A stretch of DNA of 19,908 nucleotides from JBAYJM01 sp041665065 (lineage in GTDB: Bacteria; Patescibacteriota; Patescibacteriia; 2-01-FULL-39-33): contig JBAYJM010000019.1 in NCBI GenBank assembly GCA_041665065.1, positions 1-19,908 of the forward strand, read 5' to 3'. The position numbers and the translations under genes were made by a program. Within the stretch, counting starts at the first letter, position 1. Each line of letters opens with the position of its first letter. Positions 1-7,241 of the stretch are shown here, in pieces. The notes beneath the pieces are model-generated. The model was not told the DNA's origin and did no database searches. It saw only the letters and a list, made by a program, of their open reading frames with translations.

Positions 1-195
1 ACCATACCAAGTTTTAATGTATTTTCCTAATAAATCTGGACTAATTTCTACTTCACCTTTAATTGAACCAATTGCAACATTTGGAGTGAAATAATATTTT
101 TGTTCGTTGCTGCATTCGGCTGCCATGCATCTAAGCGGCAAAATAAAAAATAAGATAAGAAAAAAAAATAAAATAAATTTCTTCGAGGTATTCAT
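1..195 (-). CDS. Secreted or membrane protein, amino-terminal part only
   Basis: An open frame starts with ATG at 195-193, one base after the stop of the dsbA-like gene, and runs off the left edge, giving 65 residues. It begins MNTSKKFILFFFLILF, a short basic stretch followed by a phenylalanine- and leucine-rich core and ...RCMAAECS, so a signal peptide with cleavage near MAA is likely. The visible mature part includes FTPNVAIGSIKGEVE and then LLGKYIKTWYG. The shape (signal peptide, short P.V.IGS-like segment, then an L..YI...Y stretch leading towards a helix) resembles the small VirB2/TrbC-like pilin proteins common in CPR genomes, but the diagnostic transmembrane part lies outside the window. 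The function is therefore only suggested. It is probably the last visible gene of the minus-strand operon. Confidence 0.7.
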   Translation of the reverse strand, partial: MNTSKKFILFFFLILFFILPLRCMAAECSNEQKYYFTPNVAIGSIKGEVEISPDLLGKYIKTWYG

Positions 196-196
196 T

Positions 197-898
197 TTAA
201 AGATTTTCTTTTATTACTTTTTCCAATTCTGCTTCAGTTGAGACTCCCAATATCTCAGCTTTATTTATATAGAGGTGGGGAGTGCCTGGAATTCCTAAGT
301 TGTCGGCTTCAGTGATATCCTTATTTACTAAATCCTCAACATTTTTATCCACTAAGCATGAATTGAAGTCATTTGAATTTAGTTTTAACTTATCGGCAAT
401 AGCCTTTAGATTTTTTTCTGAAAAGTCTTTTTGATTTTTCCAAAGCAAATCATTATATTCCCAAAATTTATTTTGTTTCTGTGCGCATCTGGCGGCTACA
501 TGCGCAATAAATGCGCCATCTGATGAAGGCAAATCCTTAAAAACAATTTTTATTTTGTCATTATATTTTTTTGATAAATTTTTAATGATTGGTTGCATCT
601 GCGCACTGTATTGGCAACTGAAGTCCGCATATTCATAAATTGTTACTGGCGCCTTGGCATTTCCCAGGACGGGGGAGTTATTATTTTGTGTCGGATAGTA
701 GTCTTCTTCAATTTGTTGCCGCAGGCTTACGACTCCCGGATTGATTTTATATTTTACGCTGTTTTGCAAGCTTGGAACACTCGCTATTTTATTGGGACTA
801 TAAAAAAAAGAGCATATAAAAATTATTATAAATATAAGTACAATGGAGCCAAGACAAATCAGGATAAATTTTAAATAATTGAAATTTTTGTTTTTCAT
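197..898 (-). CDS. Membrane-anchored DsbA-like thioredoxin-fold protein with CxxS site
   Basis: This 233-residue protein has one amino-terminal membrane segment (about residues 10-32) and a thioredoxin-fold DsbA-like domain (about 78-230), so the domain should face outward. Family marks include APVTIYEYADFSC, a cis-proline in GIPGTP (T206-P207), and the paired family cysteines C138 (ARCAQKQ.KFW) and C181 (SCLVDK). The active site normally reads C-x-x-C; here it is C95-Q-Y-S98, so the resolving cysteine is a serine encoded by AGT, one base from TGT. Such a protein cannot form the usual catalytic disulfide, but could act as an isomerase-like or disulfide-trapping protein through C95. Its ATG overlaps the stop of the propeller gene as ATGA, so translation is probably coupled. 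The fold assignment is firm; the activity is inferred. Confidence 0.9.
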   Translation of the reverse strand: MKNKNFNYLKFILICLGSIVLIFIIIFICSFFYSPNKIASVPSLQNSVKYKINPGVVSLRQQIEEDYYPTQNNNSPVLGNAKAPVTIYEYADFSCQYSAQMQPIIKNLSKKYNDKIKIVFKDLPSSDGAFIAHVAARCAQKQNKFWEYNDLLWKNQKDFSEKNLKAIADKLKLNSNDFNSCLVDKNVEDLVNKDITEADNLGIPGTPHLYINKAEILGVSTEAELEKVIKENL

Positions 899-2124
899 AA
901 TTCTATTCGATAAATTTTGCCATCAACGGCGTCGGTAAATAGGATGTATTTGCTGTTACTTAGTGGATAGATTTTTGAGATTTCATGGCTGCCTTGCTGT
1001 GCGATTAGTTTTTTTGCCCCAGTTTGCATGTCAATTTGATAAATATCATCAGCAGTTCCTCGAAGAAGTTCCGGCTCAATTCCCGCCCCATAAGGCATTT
1101 TTTTGGGCACTGCACAATAGAGCGTTGTTGGATTGCCAAATGAACATTTGCTTGCCCAAGTATCCAGTCCCAATACATTTCTGCCTGAGCCGACATTATC
1201 GGGACTGGCTCCAGAAATCCAGAGAGTCGGCTTATAATCATCGGTGCTGTAAACGCTATAAACCATGGCATTTCCATCAGGAGTCCATAGGCCTTCAAAG
1301 CCGCGTCCCTCAACTACCATTGATTTAAAATTCTCATTATTTAAGCCGACAAAATATATTTCTGACCGGTTTAATCCTTTACCGTCAACAAATTGTGCAA
1401 TCATAGCATTGTTTGGCGACCAGTTTACTTGAAATTTATTTTCAGACCCTCCGATCGATTCAATGATTTTTAGATTTGATCCGCTTGAATCGCCAATTGC
1501 CAAATATCTGTTTTCTGGATCAAGTGCCATGCTTTTAAAGGCAATTTGTTGGTCGTTGGGTGAAAATGTAAAGTCTGACCAGTGTTTTTGTAAATTGATT
1601 TGTTTGTTTTGAGAGAAGTCGTAGATAATATTTGTTCCGTCCGGATATTGTAAAATTGCCTTTTGTTTGCTATTTGACCAAACAACATTTTGAACATTGT
1701 GAAAAATCTTATCACTATACTCGGTTATTTTGCCATCAGAGGTGACTTTATAAAATTTGCCGTCTTTGGCATTATAATAAACTAAATTGTTATCACCGTC
1801 TGGGGCGGCAAAATAGGCCGTTGAGGTGGTTAAAGCGGAAATTGTGTTTTGTTGAGACTGTTGTCCGGCAGTGGCATTGTTATCAGCTGAAGTGTTGGAA
1901 TTTATAGGGAACTGGCCAGAGCCATTGTTGTTGCCAGTTCCCGTGGTGGCTTGGCCAGCGGCAGGAAGTGTCGAGGTCGCCGTGCTTGTTGTTAACCCTG
2001 AAGTAATAACTGGGGAGGGGCCATAAAATTGCCTAAAAAAGAAAAAATAAATAAGTAGCGCAAAAATAATTGCGGCTCCTATAATTAAAGCAAAGAGGCC
2101 AAGTTTTTTGTAATCTAGCTCCAT
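895..2124 (-). CDS. Membrane-anchored beta-propeller-like protein
   Basis: I prefer the ATG at 2124-2122 (MELDYKKLGLF), two bases after the upstream stop, over an in-frame ATG at 2178 that would overlap the upstream gene by 52 bases; no Shine-Dalgarno supports either. The resulting 409-residue protein has a membrane segment at about 10-31, then a Ser/Thr/Asn/Gly-rich linker to about residue 95, then a beta-rich region with repeated units such as DGKFYKVTSDGK, WSPNNAMIAQF, WTPDGNAMVYS and a terminal DGKIYRIEL. W.PDG..I/MVYS units are typical of TolB/WD40-like propellers, so an extracytoplasmic propeller held by a signal anchor is the best reading. There is no catalytic motif. It sits between an acidic membrane protein and the DsbA-like gene, so a scaffold or binding role in an envelope complex is plausible but unproven. 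Confidence 0.85.
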   Translation of the reverse strand: MELDYKKLGLFALIIGAAIIFALLIYFFFFRQFYGPSPVITSGLTTSTATSTLPAAGQATTGTGNNNGSGQFPINSNTSADNNATAGQQSQQNTISALTTSTAYFAAPDGDNNLVYYNAKDGKFYKVTSDGKITEYSDKIFHNVQNVVWSNSKQKAILQYPDGTNIIYDFSQNKQINLQKHWSDFTFSPNDQQIAFKSMALDPENRYLAIGDSSGSNLKIIESIGGSENKFQVNWSPNNAMIAQFVDGKGLNRSEIYFVGLNNENFKSMVVEGRGFEGLWTPDGNAMVYSVYSTDDYKPTLWISGASPDNVGSGRNVLGLDTWASKCSFGNPTTLYCAVPKKMPYGAGIEPELLRGTADDIYQIDMQTGAKKLIAQQGSHEISKIYPLSNSKYILFTDAVDGKIYRIEL

Positions 2125-2126
2125 AA

Positions 2127-2987
2127 TTAGTTGCTCATAAATGAAGTAATTAATGCTTCCCAATCTCCTGTCAGCCATGAAAAAATATCTGAAGGGTGGG
2201 TTATCGCGTGCTTAACAGTAAAAGTTAAAAATATAACTAGGAATGCGCCCAGTATTAACCACCAAAACGCAACAATAAAGGCAACAAAGGCTGAAAAGAC
2301 GCTTATTAGAAAGCTTCCAATTGCTGATGCTACTGCAACGGCAGTTCTAACTTTTTTTGCTGTTTTAACCACCTTTTCAATTTGCTGTGCCTGGGCCATC
2401 GCGTTTCTGGCCATGCTCATGGCCTGAGAAACAGATTTTGACTGATCTTCTTGGTTGCCCTCAGTTTCCTCGTCGGTTTCTTTGCTGGTATCGTCGCCAT
2501 TTTTGTCCGTGTTGTCAGAATTTTGATCCTGATCTTCCGATTGTTCTTCTGCCTGATTTTGGTCGGCATTTTCATCATTATCTTCGCCGTCTTCCGGTTC
2601 TTCATTTTGCCCATTATTTTGATTGTCTTCCTCATCATTATCGGTGTCATCTTCATTAGAAGACAGGGGAATTGTGTTTGAATATTCTTCGTTTTCTTCT
2701 TCCTCGCCTTCTGCTGTTGCCAAGTTGTTATCTCGTTCATTATCCTCACGATTTTCTTCTTCTTCATCATCTCGTTGCGGTAATAGCATCTTTAATATAG
2801 AGCTATCGCCAATAATATTTCTGCCCCGCTTATTTTTTCTGCCAAGAGGTTTGGATCCGATATCTGGATTAAAACCACCGCCTCTTTGTTTCTTTGCCCT
2901 GGCTTTTTCCAGTTCGCTATTAATTTTTGCCGCCTTAAATTTTTCATTTTCGGCTTCATCGCGGCGTAAGGCATTTGATTGCGGCAT
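2127..2987 (-). CDS. Acidic low-complexity protein with carboxy-terminal membrane region
   Basis: I do not recognise a named family. The 286-residue protein has a basic, helical amino end (about 1-60, including a basic KNKRGR stretch), a very acidic Asp/Glu/Asn/Gln-rich disordered middle (about 72-182), an alanine/methionine/lysine helix (about 187-215), and a strongly hydrophobic stretch (about 222-258) that could span the membrane once or as a hairpin. The last 28 residues (HPSDIFSWLTGDWEALITSF) are semi-polar. The long acidic part would lie in the cytoplasm if the protein is tail-anchored. Repetitive GAA/GAT codons in the middle make several other frames open; these are not genes. It follows clpC after 73 bases and is two bases ahead of the propeller start, suggesting a shared transcript. 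It may be an accessory part of a secretion-like envelope complex (inference). Confidence 0.8.
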   Translation of the reverse strand: MPQSNALRRDEAENEKFKAAKINSELEKARAKKQRGGGFNPDIGSKPLGRKNKRGRNIIGDSSILKMLLPQRDDEEEENREDNERDNNLATAEGEEEENEEYSNTIPLSSNEDDTDNDEEDNQNNGQNEEPEDGEDNDENADQNQAEEQSEDQDQNSDNTDKNGDDTSKETDEETEGNQEDQSKSVSQAMSMARNAMAQAQQIEKVVKTAKKVRTAVAVASAIGSFLISVFSAFVAFIVAFWWLILGAFLVIFLTFTVKHAITHPSDIFSWLTGDWEALITSFMSN

Positions 2988-2995
2988 TTTTTACA

Positions 2996-3001
2996 ATTAT
3001 A
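2996..3001 (-). promoter_or_regulatory. Possible -10 hexamer for a near-leaderless internal transcript
   Basis: The minus strand reads TATAAT ending nine bases before the ATG at 2987, inside the 74-base gap after clpC. I see no -35 at the right distance and no extended -10. If used, it would give a leaderless or near-leaderless mRNA for the acidic protein operon. In AT-rich DNA this could easily be chance. Confidence 0.25.
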
Positions 3002-3061
3002 AAATTAGGCAAGGGCTATATCCTTGGCTTTTGGTCACCTTCCGAAAATCATTTTGGATAA

Positions 3062-5554
3062 TTAGCCTATTTCAATTATACCATTTTTTGCACTAAGATG
3101 AATAGCGTCCCCGCTATTAATTTCTTCTTCTAATATTTTTTGAGATAGTGGAGTCTCGACCATGTCTCGGATTGTTTTTTTGATAGCTCTGACGCCTTTT
3201 TCTTCATTATCCTTTGCTATTAATATTTTTGCTATTTCAGGCGTAAATGTAAGCCTCATATTTTTTCTAGCTAAAGATTGGCTTAGTTGTTCCAGTTCAA
3301 GGAGGGCGATTTTTTCTAGCGATGAAACGGAAAGGGGAGAGAAGAAAATGATTTGATCCAATCTGTTTAAAAATTCTATTTTAAAATGGTTTCTTACATC
3401 CTGCATTATTTTCTCTTCGGCCCATTTTAAATTGCTTCTTGATTGATTATTGCCAAAGCCAATTTGGTCTGATTTCTTAAAAATCTGGGTACCGATATTT
3501 GATGTCATTAAAATAATTGTGTTTCTAAAATTAATTTTGGAACCGGCAGCATCAGTTAGGTATCCATCATCAAGAACTTGCAAGAGCAAATCAAATACTT
3601 CCGGATTTGCTTTTTCTACTTCATCAAATAGGACGATAGAATATGGTTTATGTTTTACTTTTTCAGTTAATTGTCCGCTTTCTTTGTATCCGACATACCC
3701 GGCAGGGGCACCAATAAGCTTTGAAATGTTGAATTTTTCACCATACTCAGACATATCAATTCTAATTAAGGCTTTTTCGTCATTAAAAAGCAGTTTAGCC
3801 AAAATTTTGGCCGTATAGGTTTTGCCAACTCCGCTTGGACCGACTAAAAGAAAAGAGGCAAGCGGTCTATTCTCATTGCTAAGTCCTGCTTTAGCTCTTT
3901 TAATATAATCAGAAATGGCAACAAGTGGTTCATCCTGGCCGATAATTTCTTTTTTTAGATTTTTTGATAGCGCCAGGATTCTTGATTTTTCAGCTGCCAG
4001 CAATTCAGTATGCGGTATGCCTGTTATTTTTGAAACTACTTTGGCAATATTGCTTTCTGAGATTTGTCCGATAATTCCGCCTTCTTTGGCAGCCAATTTA
4101 CTTTTTAATTCTTTTAATTCAATTGAGAGCCTGTCAATGTCTTCTTTTAATTTAAGCGCCTCATCAAAATCTTCTTTTATGATGGTTTTGTTTTTCATCC
4201 TTTCTTTTTGGACTATTTCCGCTTCCAATTTTCTTGCCTTTTTTTGCAACGGAGACGGTTTAGCCAGAATTTTAACCGAAGCAGATGCTTCATCTATCAA
4301 ATCAATGGCCTTATCCGGCAGAAATTTTTCAGGAAGATATTTTTGGCTTAAATCAACCGCGGCCATAATGGCATTATCTTCAATTCGAACTCCATGGAAT
4401 GATTCAAAGTAGGTTTTTATTCCCGACAGTATCATTTTTGCTTCCTCGGCTGAAGGCTCTTCTATTTTTATGGGCTGAAAACGTCTTTCCAGTGCTGGAT
4501 CATTTTCAATGCTCTTTCGATAATCATGATAAGTTGTGGCACCGATGCATCTGATTTCTCCGCGGGCTAAAGAGGGTTTGAGTATATTGGCGGCATCCAT
4601 CGAGCCTGCTGCCGCTCCAGCGCCGACAATGTTGTGAATTTCATCAATAAATAAAATGACGTTAGGTCTTGCCTTGACCTCTTCTATAATTTGCTTTATG
4701 CGATTTTCAAATTCGCCTCTATAAATTGTGCCAGCCACTAAAGCCGCCATATCAAGAGCATAAATTTTTTTGTTTAAAAGCGCCTCAGGCACGTCGCCAT
4801 TTATTATTTTTTTTGCCAGACCCTCAACGATAGCGGTTTTTCCAACGCCCGGCTCGCCCAATATCAAGGGATTGTTTTTTGTTCTGCGGGAAAGTATTTG
4901 GATAATACGCATGATTTCATTTTCTCTGCCAATAACAGGATCAACCTTTTTTTGGAAAGTGTCTGATGTTAGGTTGATGCCGAAGACTTCCAATAAGCTG
5001 TTTTGAGTTATGTCAGAATCTGATTCTTCGTCATTGGACTCGTCTTTTTGATAAAAAGTTTTAAACATTTCAGTCAAATCAGGCAGTTTGGAATCGCTTT
5101 TTAATGCGCCCGAAACCTGTTGTATCAGACTTGCCTCCGGAATATTTAATTTAGTAAATATTTGTTTGATTTTTGGATCGCTGGATTCCATTATGGCCGC
5201 CAAAAGATGTTCCGTGCCGACAAACTTATGCTTATTTGCAAAAGCTATTTTAATTGATTTTTGAATTATGTCCCTGGCTTTATTGGAAAATATTATATTT
5301 TTTGCATCCTCGGGTTTCCCCCCTGCCTTGTTGTGACTTATTGATATATCGGCAATAATTTTTTTTGCCTTATCGATATTTAATTTTAAGGAACCAAATA
5401 ATTCAGCGCCTATGCTGCCCTTTTGGGACATTAGTCCATATAACAGATGTTCGCTGTCAATAGTATTATCGTTTAATTCCCACGCAAAATCAGCACTTGT
5501 TTTCAGTGTGCCTTTAAAGTGATTTGAAAATTTTGAATTGAATATGTCTTTCAT
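3062..5554 (-). CDS. clpC: ClpC-type AAA+ unfoldase, ClpP partner
   Basis: This Hsp100/Clp ATPase unfolds proteins and feeds them to ClpP. The frame can be extended to a TTG at 5581, but the ATG at 5554 (MKDIFNSKF) matches where ClpC proteins usually begin and gives 830 residues, the normal size. Numbered from that ATG: double Clp-N repeat (about 1-150), first AAA module with Walker A GEPGVGKT (233-240) and Walker B ILFIDE, a short coiled-coil middle region (about 435-490) as in ClpC rather than the long one of ClpB, then a second AAA module with GPSGVGKT (572-579) and IVLFDEVEKA. An IGF tripeptide (698-700) in the second module is the ClpP-docking loop, so it should be a protease partner and not a disaggregase. 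No clpP is in the window. It follows htpX after 37 bases. Confidence 0.95.
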   Translation of the reverse strand: MKDIFNSKFSNHFKGTLKTSADFAWELNDNTIDSEHLLYGLMSQKGSIGAELFGSLKLNIDKAKKIIADISISHNKAGGKPEDAKNIIFSNKARDIIQKSIKIAFANKHKFVGTEHLLAAIMESSDPKIKQIFTKLNIPEASLIQQVSGALKSDSKLPDLTEMFKTFYQKDESNDEESDSDITQNSLLEVFGINLTSDTFQKKVDPVIGRENEIMRIIQILSRRTKNNPLILGEPGVGKTAIVEGLAKKIINGDVPEALLNKKIYALDMAALVAGTIYRGEFENRIKQIIEEVKARPNVILFIDEIHNIVGAGAAAGSMDAANILKPSLARGEIRCIGATTYHDYRKSIENDPALERRFQPIKIEEPSAEEAKMILSGIKTYFESFHGVRIEDNAIMAAVDLSQKYLPEKFLPDKAIDLIDEASASVKILAKPSPLQKKARKLEAEIVQKERMKNKTIIKEDFDEALKLKEDIDRLSIELKELKSKLAAKEGGIIGQISESNIAKVVSKITGIPHTELLAAEKSRILALSKNLKKEIIGQDEPLVAISDYIKRAKAGLSNENRPLASFLLVGPSGVGKTYTAKILAKLLFNDEKALIRIDMSEYGEKFNISKLIGAPAGYVGYKESGQLTEKVKHKPYSIVLFDEVEKANPEVFDLLLQVLDDGYLTDAAGSKINFRNTIILMTSNIGTQIFKKSDQIGFGNNQSRSNLKWAEEKIMQDVRNHFKIEFLNRLDQIIFFSPLSVSSLEKIALLELEQLSQSLARKNMRLTFTPEIAKILIAKDNEEKGVRAIKKTIRDMVETPLSQKILEEEINSGDAIHLSAKNGIIEIG

Positions 5555-5591
5555 ATGTATATATTGAAGGTAAGAGGACAAGATTAAGCCC

Positions 5592-6470
5592 TTATGAAGT
5601 CATCTGTCTTAATTTTGCGATCCTATCTTCAATCGGAGGGTGCGTTGAAAATATGCCTGCCAGAAATCTATTTTTGAACGGATTTGAAATATAAAGATGT
5701 GCTGTTGCCGTTGTTGCGGTTTCAAGCGGCTGATTGTCATTTTTAATCTTTTCTAAGGCGTTGGCAAGTCCTTCTGGGTATCTTGTTAAAAGCACGCCTG
5801 AAGCATCTGCTAAATATTCCCGTCTTCTGGAGATTGCCAATTTAATCAATTGAGAAATAATAGGGGAGAGAACAATTAAAACTACCCCTATTATGGCCAG
5901 GATTCCTCTTCCGCCATCCTCGTTATTTCTTCTACCGCCAAAAATGCTCACTCTAAAAAACCAATCAGCAATAATCGAAATCATTCCCACTAATACTATG
6001 ACGATTGTCATCAATCTTATGTCATAGTTTTTTATGTGTGAAAGTTCGTGGGCAATCACGCCTTCTAATTCTTCATTTTCTAATTTATCTATTGCCCCAG
6101 TTGTTAGGGCAATAGAAGAGTGTTTTGGATCTCTTCCGGTGGCAAACGCATTAATGGCAGGGCTATTTATGACGTAAATTTTAGGCATGGATATTCCATC
6201 AGTGATGCATAAATTTTCAACCATTCTATAGACATAGGGTGCCTCTTCTTTTTGTATTAATTGAGCGCCAGAGGTCAAAAGAGCAACTTTGTCGCCGGCA
6301 AAATAGCCAAATAATGCCATAATAATTGAAAATGCCGCAGCGACCACAATAATTCCATTTCCATAATTACTGACATAACCTATAAAATAACCCAATATGG
6401 AAATCAGCACTATAAATATAGCTATTAAAAACCAGGTCTTTCTTTTATTTGCGGCTATTTGGTTATACAT
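5592..6470 (-). CDS. htpX: HtpX-like M48 membrane zinc metalloprotease
   Basis: HtpX cleaves damaged or misfolded membrane proteins, with its active site on the cytoplasmic side. The 292 residues fit the family. The start MYNQIAANKRKTW is typical. Two membrane segments (about 13-32 and 38-58) precede the catalytic motif HELSH (141-145), in which H141 and H145 bind zinc and E142 is catalytic; the third zinc ligand is E218 in RREYLADA. Two further hydrophobic segments lie at about 152-172 and 188-212. All key residues are intact. It is 59 bases downstream of lemA, a pairing seen in many bacteria, and directly before clpC, so membrane and cytosolic proteolysis may share one transcript. No Shine-Dalgarno is visible before the ATG. 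Confidence 0.95.
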   Translation of the reverse strand: MYNQIAANKRKTWFLIAIFIVLISILGYFIGYVSNYGNGIIVVAAAFSIIMALFGYFAGDKVALLTSGAQLIQKEEAPYVYRMVENLCITDGISMPKIYVINSPAINAFATGRDPKHSSIALTTGAIDKLENEELEGVIAHELSHIKNYDIRLMTIVIVLVGMISIIADWFFRVSIFGGRRNNEDGGRGILAIIGVVLIVLSPIISQLIKLAISRRREYLADASGVLLTRYPEGLANALEKIKNDNQPLETATTATAHLYISNPFKNRFLAGIFSTHPPIEDRIAKLRQMTS

Positions 6471-6529
6471 AAAAGTAAATCAAAAACAGTGAGTCGGGAT
6501 CTCTTTTTTAGTTTTAATTTAAGAGTAGA

Positions 6530-7087
6530 TTAAAATTTTACTTTGACATTTTCTTTCTCCTCTTCGTTGGCTTGGAAAAATTCAAATTTTTTGAATTTGA
6601 GTATATTGTTTACTAAATTGTTGGGAAAAACTTCGATTAAAATATTGAAGTCGCGTACGTTACCGTTATAGAACCTTCTTGCTGCTTGAATTTTATTTTC
6701 TGTGTCTGACAGTTCATCTTGAAGCCTTAAAAAATTCTGGTTTGCTTTCAAATCAGGATAGCTTTCGGCAAGCGCAAAAATTGATTTTAAAGTTGAAGAA
6801 AGCATGTTCTCGGCTTCTGCTTTTTTTTCTAAACCATTTGAGGCATTCATTGCAGAGTTTCTGGCTTGAATAACTTTGTCTAAAGTTCCTTGCTCATGCG
6901 TTGCGTATCCTTTTACTGTTTCAACAAGGTTAGGTATTAAATCATAGCGCCTTTTTAATTGGACGTCAATATCAGACCATGCTTCAATGGTTCTGTTTTT
7001 TGAAGTGATCAATCTATTATAAATAGATATCAGCCAGATAATGGCTATAATTATTATTGCAATAATGATCCAAAGGATTGTCCACAT
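6530..7087 (-). CDS. lemA: LemA family membrane protein
   Basis: The 185-residue product has one amino-terminal membrane helix (about 4-25) followed by the LemA helical bundle, marked by IYNRLI, RRYDLIPNLVETVKGY and TENKIQAARRFYN. Length and layout match the family. LemA proteins expose their helical domain outside the membrane in the usual model; their biochemical role is still unclear, though lemA is often next to htpX. It is the first gene of the minus-strand unit, about 75 bases downstream of the likely start of a good promoter. The tail, rich in Glu and Lys, is ordinary for the family. Confidence 0.95.
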   Translation of the reverse strand: MWTILWIIIAIIIIAIIWLISIYNRLITSKNRTIEAWSDIDVQLKRRYDLIPNLVETVKGYATHEQGTLDKVIQARNSAMNASNGLEKKAEAENMLSSTLKSIFALAESYPDLKANQNFLRLQDELSDTENKIQAARRFYNGNVRDFNILIEVFPNNLVNNILKFKKFEFFQANEEEKENVKVKF

Positions 7088-7110
7088 AAGGTTAATTATG
7101 GTTATTAATT

Positions 7111-7139
7111 TTGAGGTTAATATTAATTTGTGTTATAAT
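7111..7139 (+). promoter_or_regulatory. Sigma-70-type promoter with extended -10 for the surface protein and pilus unit
   Basis: TTGAGG (7111-7116), a 17-base spacer and TATAAT (7134-7139) form a good promoter. A TG at 7131-7132, one base before the hexamer, gives a full extended -10. Transcription would start near 7146, about 95 bases before the ATG at 7242. It faces away from lemA and overlaps the lemA leader region. Confidence 0.65.
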
Positions 7140-7170
7140 ACAGAAAGATATTTTTATATTTGCTGAATTT

Positions 7171-7199
7171 ATTGTATAATAAAACTGTTGATAAGTCAA
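7171..7199 (-). promoter_or_regulatory. Sigma-70-type promoter for the lemA-htpX-clpC unit
   Basis: On the minus strand, TTGACT (7199-7194) is followed after exactly 17 bases by TACAAT (7176-7171), one mismatch from consensus in each hexamer. Transcription would start near 7164, leaving a leader of about 75 bases before the lemA ATG at 7087. The spacer contains TTATCAACA, discussed in the findings. Confidence 0.7.
7175..7194 (+). promoter_or_regulatory. Second plus-strand -10 with an adjacent TGTTGATAA box
   Basis: A consensus TATAAT (7175-7180) is followed five bases later by TGTTGATAA (7186-7194). No convincing -35 lies 16-18 bases upstream. The hexamer overlaps the -10 of the lemA promoter on the other strand, so polymerase binding for the two directions may compete. 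The nine-base box is one mismatch from a DnaA box (TTATNCACA on the other strand) and would lie at the transcript start. Confidence 0.4.
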
Positions 7200-7227
7200 T
7201 TTATATTTTATATAAAAAGTGATAACT

Positions 7228-7234
7228 AAGGTGA
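7228..7234 (+). promoter_or_regulatory. Shine-Dalgarno for the 941-residue surface protein
   Basis: AAGGTGA lies seven bases before the ATG at 7242. It decides this start and is the only clear Shine-Dalgarno sequence I found before any gene in the window. Confidence 0.7.
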
Positions 7235-7241
7235 CAAATTT

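Noticed and set aside
2125..2178. Longer propeller protein starting at ATG 2178
   Set aside because: It overlaps the acidic protein gene by 52 bases and puts 18 non-typical residues before a normal signal anchor; ATG 2124 directly follows the upstream stop.
3005..3029. Imperfect hairpin between clpC and the acidic protein gene
   Set aside because: Pairing of GCAAGG with CCTTGGC needs a bulge, is short, and has no T-run on the minus strand; not a supported terminator.
2387..3096. Several open frames on both strands across the acidic protein gene
   Set aside because: They arise from repetitive GAA/GAT codons; their products are low-complexity without domains or starts.
5555..5581. Longer clpC starting at TTG 5581
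   Set aside because: The extra nine residues do not match the ClpC amino end, the codon is TTG, and there is no Shine-Dalgarno; ATG 5554 fits the family.
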